The position numbers and the translations under genes were made by a program. A DNA stretch of 6,783 nucleotides from Clostridia bacterium (lineage in GTDB: Bacteria; Bacillota; Clostridia; Oscillospirales; CAG-272): contig JAFYMA010000224.1 of the NCBI GenBank assembly GCA_017556845.1, positions 1-6,783 of the forward strand, given 5' to 3'. Shown here in pieces: positions 5,687 through 6,783 of the stretch; the first letter of the stretch is position 1, and each line of letters opens with the position of its first letter. The notes beneath the pieces were generated by a model. It saw nothing but the letters and a program-made list of their open reading frames with translations. It was not told the origin of the DNA and made no database searches.

Positions 5687-5712
5687 TGCCGAATATCATG
5701 ATCGCATCGGCA
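5687..5712 (+). repeat. Short inverted repeat upstream of the spoIID-like gene
   Basis: TGCCGA (5687-5692) is repeated inverted as TCGGCA (5707-5712) around a 14-base loop that contains the palindrome ATCATGAT (5695-5702). It lies 27 bases before the chosen GTG start and just upstream of the ribosome binding site. It may be an operator or a leader hairpin. I find no convincing sigma-E or sigma-A promoter pair in 5640-5740: AGAATATA (5667-5674) resembles a sigma-E -35, but no matching -10 sits at the usual spacing. Confidence 0.35.
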
Positions 5713-5739
5713 CATTTCAAACAAGAAAGGATGAATTTT

Positions 5740-6783
5740 GTGAAAGGAATAGTTTCGGTAATGGCTGTTACCTTAGCCTTTGCCATAATCATTCCCTTGG
5801 TATTAACAAGCGCATATTTCGAAAACGGTGAGGTGAATTACGCACCCATATTACCGTCAGTTGACGGACAAACGATTAAAAATGACGAAATAGGTGCAAC
5901 TATCGCAGAAAAAACCGAAGACGTCGAAGAGCCTGAAGAAGAGTTTGAAGAAGATGAGCTTATCTTTAATTTTGAAGAAAACGACTCGTTTGCCCTTTCT
6001 CCTCTTTTCAGTATTATAGCGGGCAATACGATATTGAACAGCCGTCCGCAAGAGGAAGAAAAAGAGGATGAAACGATCATCGGTTCATCGCCAGAGAAAG
6101 ATACGGAGAGCGATAAAGAGCATCAGAAGCCCGAAAAGCTCCCTGAAACAGACGTAGACTACAATGAGGACCTTGCTTTAAAGGAAGATGAGGTCTGCCT
6201 TAAGGTCTATATGCACAAAACTGATACTTACGAATATATGTCCCTTACAGAATATCTGTACGGTGTCGTAGCGGCAGAAATGCCCGCATATTTTGAGATT
6301 GAGGCTCTTAAAGCGCAGGCGATAGCGTGCAGATCTATTACCATGAGCAAAATGCTTACGGGTAATTACCACAACTCCCGCCACGGAAGCAAGGGAGCGC
6401 ACATTTGCACGTTCAGCGGTCACTGCCAGTCATTCACATCGTACGATGAGGCTGTAACAAAGTGGGGCAAGGCGTACGCTGACAGTATTTTTGATAAGAT
6501 CCGTCCCGCAGTTGACGAAACGAAGGGAATGGTAATGGTTTATGACAGTCTGCCCGTTGATGCTGCTTACCATTCAATGTCATATAAATACACAGATGAC
6601 GTTTCTAACGTATGGCCGTCAGCTTATAACGCTCCCTATCTGAAATCGGTATATTCCCCCGAGAGTGACGACTTTGACGGAGTATCTTATACGGACGCTT
6701 ACAGCTTATCCGAGTTCAAGCGTTGCGTAAGAAACGAAAGCAGTAAAGTATCCTTCGGCGAAGATCCTTCAAAATGGGTAACC
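5740..6783 (+). CDS. SpoIID-family membrane-anchored protein, 3' end outside window
   Basis: A 348-residue open reading frame that continues past the window end. Residues about 4-22 form a membrane anchor, then a very acidic linker (about 57-147, rich in Glu/Asp/Lys/Pro), then a SpoIID domain from about 158. It shows EYLYGVVAAEMPAYFEIEALKAQAIACRS (171-199), in which Glu180 corresponds to the catalytic glutamate of SpoIID-type peptidoglycan lytic transglycosylases, and a His/Cys cluster (H221, C223, H228, C229 in HICTFSGHC) resembling the known zinc site. The usual STSGG-like segment reads YHSMSYKYTDD (277-287), lacking the glycine pair. SpoIID acts with SpoIIM/SpoIIP in forespore engulfment. 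GTG at 5740 is preferred over ATG at 5731 because GAAAGG ends 9 bases before it. Whether this is the sporulation SpoIID itself or a paralogue (LytB-like) is not settled. Confidence 0.85.
   Translation, partial: MKGIVSVMAVTLAFAIIIPLVLTSAYFENGEVNYAPILPSVDGQTIKNDEIGATIAEKTEDVEEPEEEFEEDELIFNFEENDSFALSPLFSIIAGNTILNSRPQEEEKEDETIIGSSPEKDTESDKEHQKPEKLPETDVDYNEDLALKEDEVCLKVYMHKTDTYEYMSLTEYLYGVVAAEMPAYFEIEALKAQAIACRSITMSKMLTGNYHNSRHGSKGAHICTFSGHCQSFTSYDEAVTKWGKAYADSIFDKIRPAVDETKGMVMVYDSLPVDAAYHSMSYKYTDDVSNVWPSAYNAPYLKSVYSPESDDFDGVSYTDAYSLSEFKRCVRNESSKVSFGEDPSKWVT

Noticed and set aside
5662..5704. Sigma-E promoter for the spoIID-like gene
   Set aside because: AGAATATA at 5667-5674 resembles a -35, but nothing like CATACAAT lies 13-15 bp downstream.
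5838..6080. Serine-rich minus-strand open frames opposite the SpoIID linker
   Set aside because: Serine runs arise from antisense reading of GAA/GAG-rich acidic codons, so these are not genes.

Overview
The window looks like origin-proximal chromosome of a low-to-moderate-GC, endospore-forming Firmicute, most likely an anaerobic Clostridia/Ruminococcaceae-type bacterium. The support is a soj(parA)-spo0J(parB) pair with parS sites, strong AGGAG-type ribosome binding sites, AT-rich intergenic DNA with sigma-A-like promoters, and a SpoIID-family gene. The exact genus cannot be read from the sequence.

Layout. (1) 1-328 is the C-terminal end of soj/parA. (2) 329-475 is an intergenic stretch with two parS-type palindromes, an intrinsic-terminator-like structure built on one of them, and an extended -10 promoter for parB. 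(3) 476-1342 is spo0J/parB. (4) 1343-1523 is an AT-rich gap with several consecutive inverted repeats, a candidate promoter and an NrdR-box-like palindrome. (5) 1524-4130 is a probable three-gene operon: a divergent seryl-tRNA synthetase (serS), a two-TM membrane protein of unknown function, and a membrane-anchored MORN-repeat protein. (6) 4129-4163 is a strong intrinsic terminator for the converging gene. (7) 4175-5503 (minus) is a GH4 alpha-galactosidase (melA type) read from a consensus TTGACA-17-TATAAT promoter, with a structured leader. (8) 5504-5739 is the divergent intergenic region. (9) 5740-6783 is the 5' part of a SpoIID-family membrane-anchored protein that runs off the window end.

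How the genes fit together. ParA, ParB and the parS sites form a chromosome segregation/origin organisation module. serS with its two downstream membrane-protein genes is tightly spaced and probably cotranscribed. The alpha-galactosidase is a stand-alone catabolic gene with no transporter or regulator beside it here. The SpoIID-like protein belongs to the family of peptidoglycan lytic transglycosylases used in forespore engulfment, but has an unusual acidic linker and altered conserved residues.

I see no mobile elements, CRISPR arrays or RNA genes. No clear undescribed defence or mobile system is visible. The most unusual items are the dual-purpose parS palindrome, a palindrome shared by the serS and melA leaders, the non-canonical SerRS, the membrane/MORN gene pair and the divergent SpoIID-like protein.
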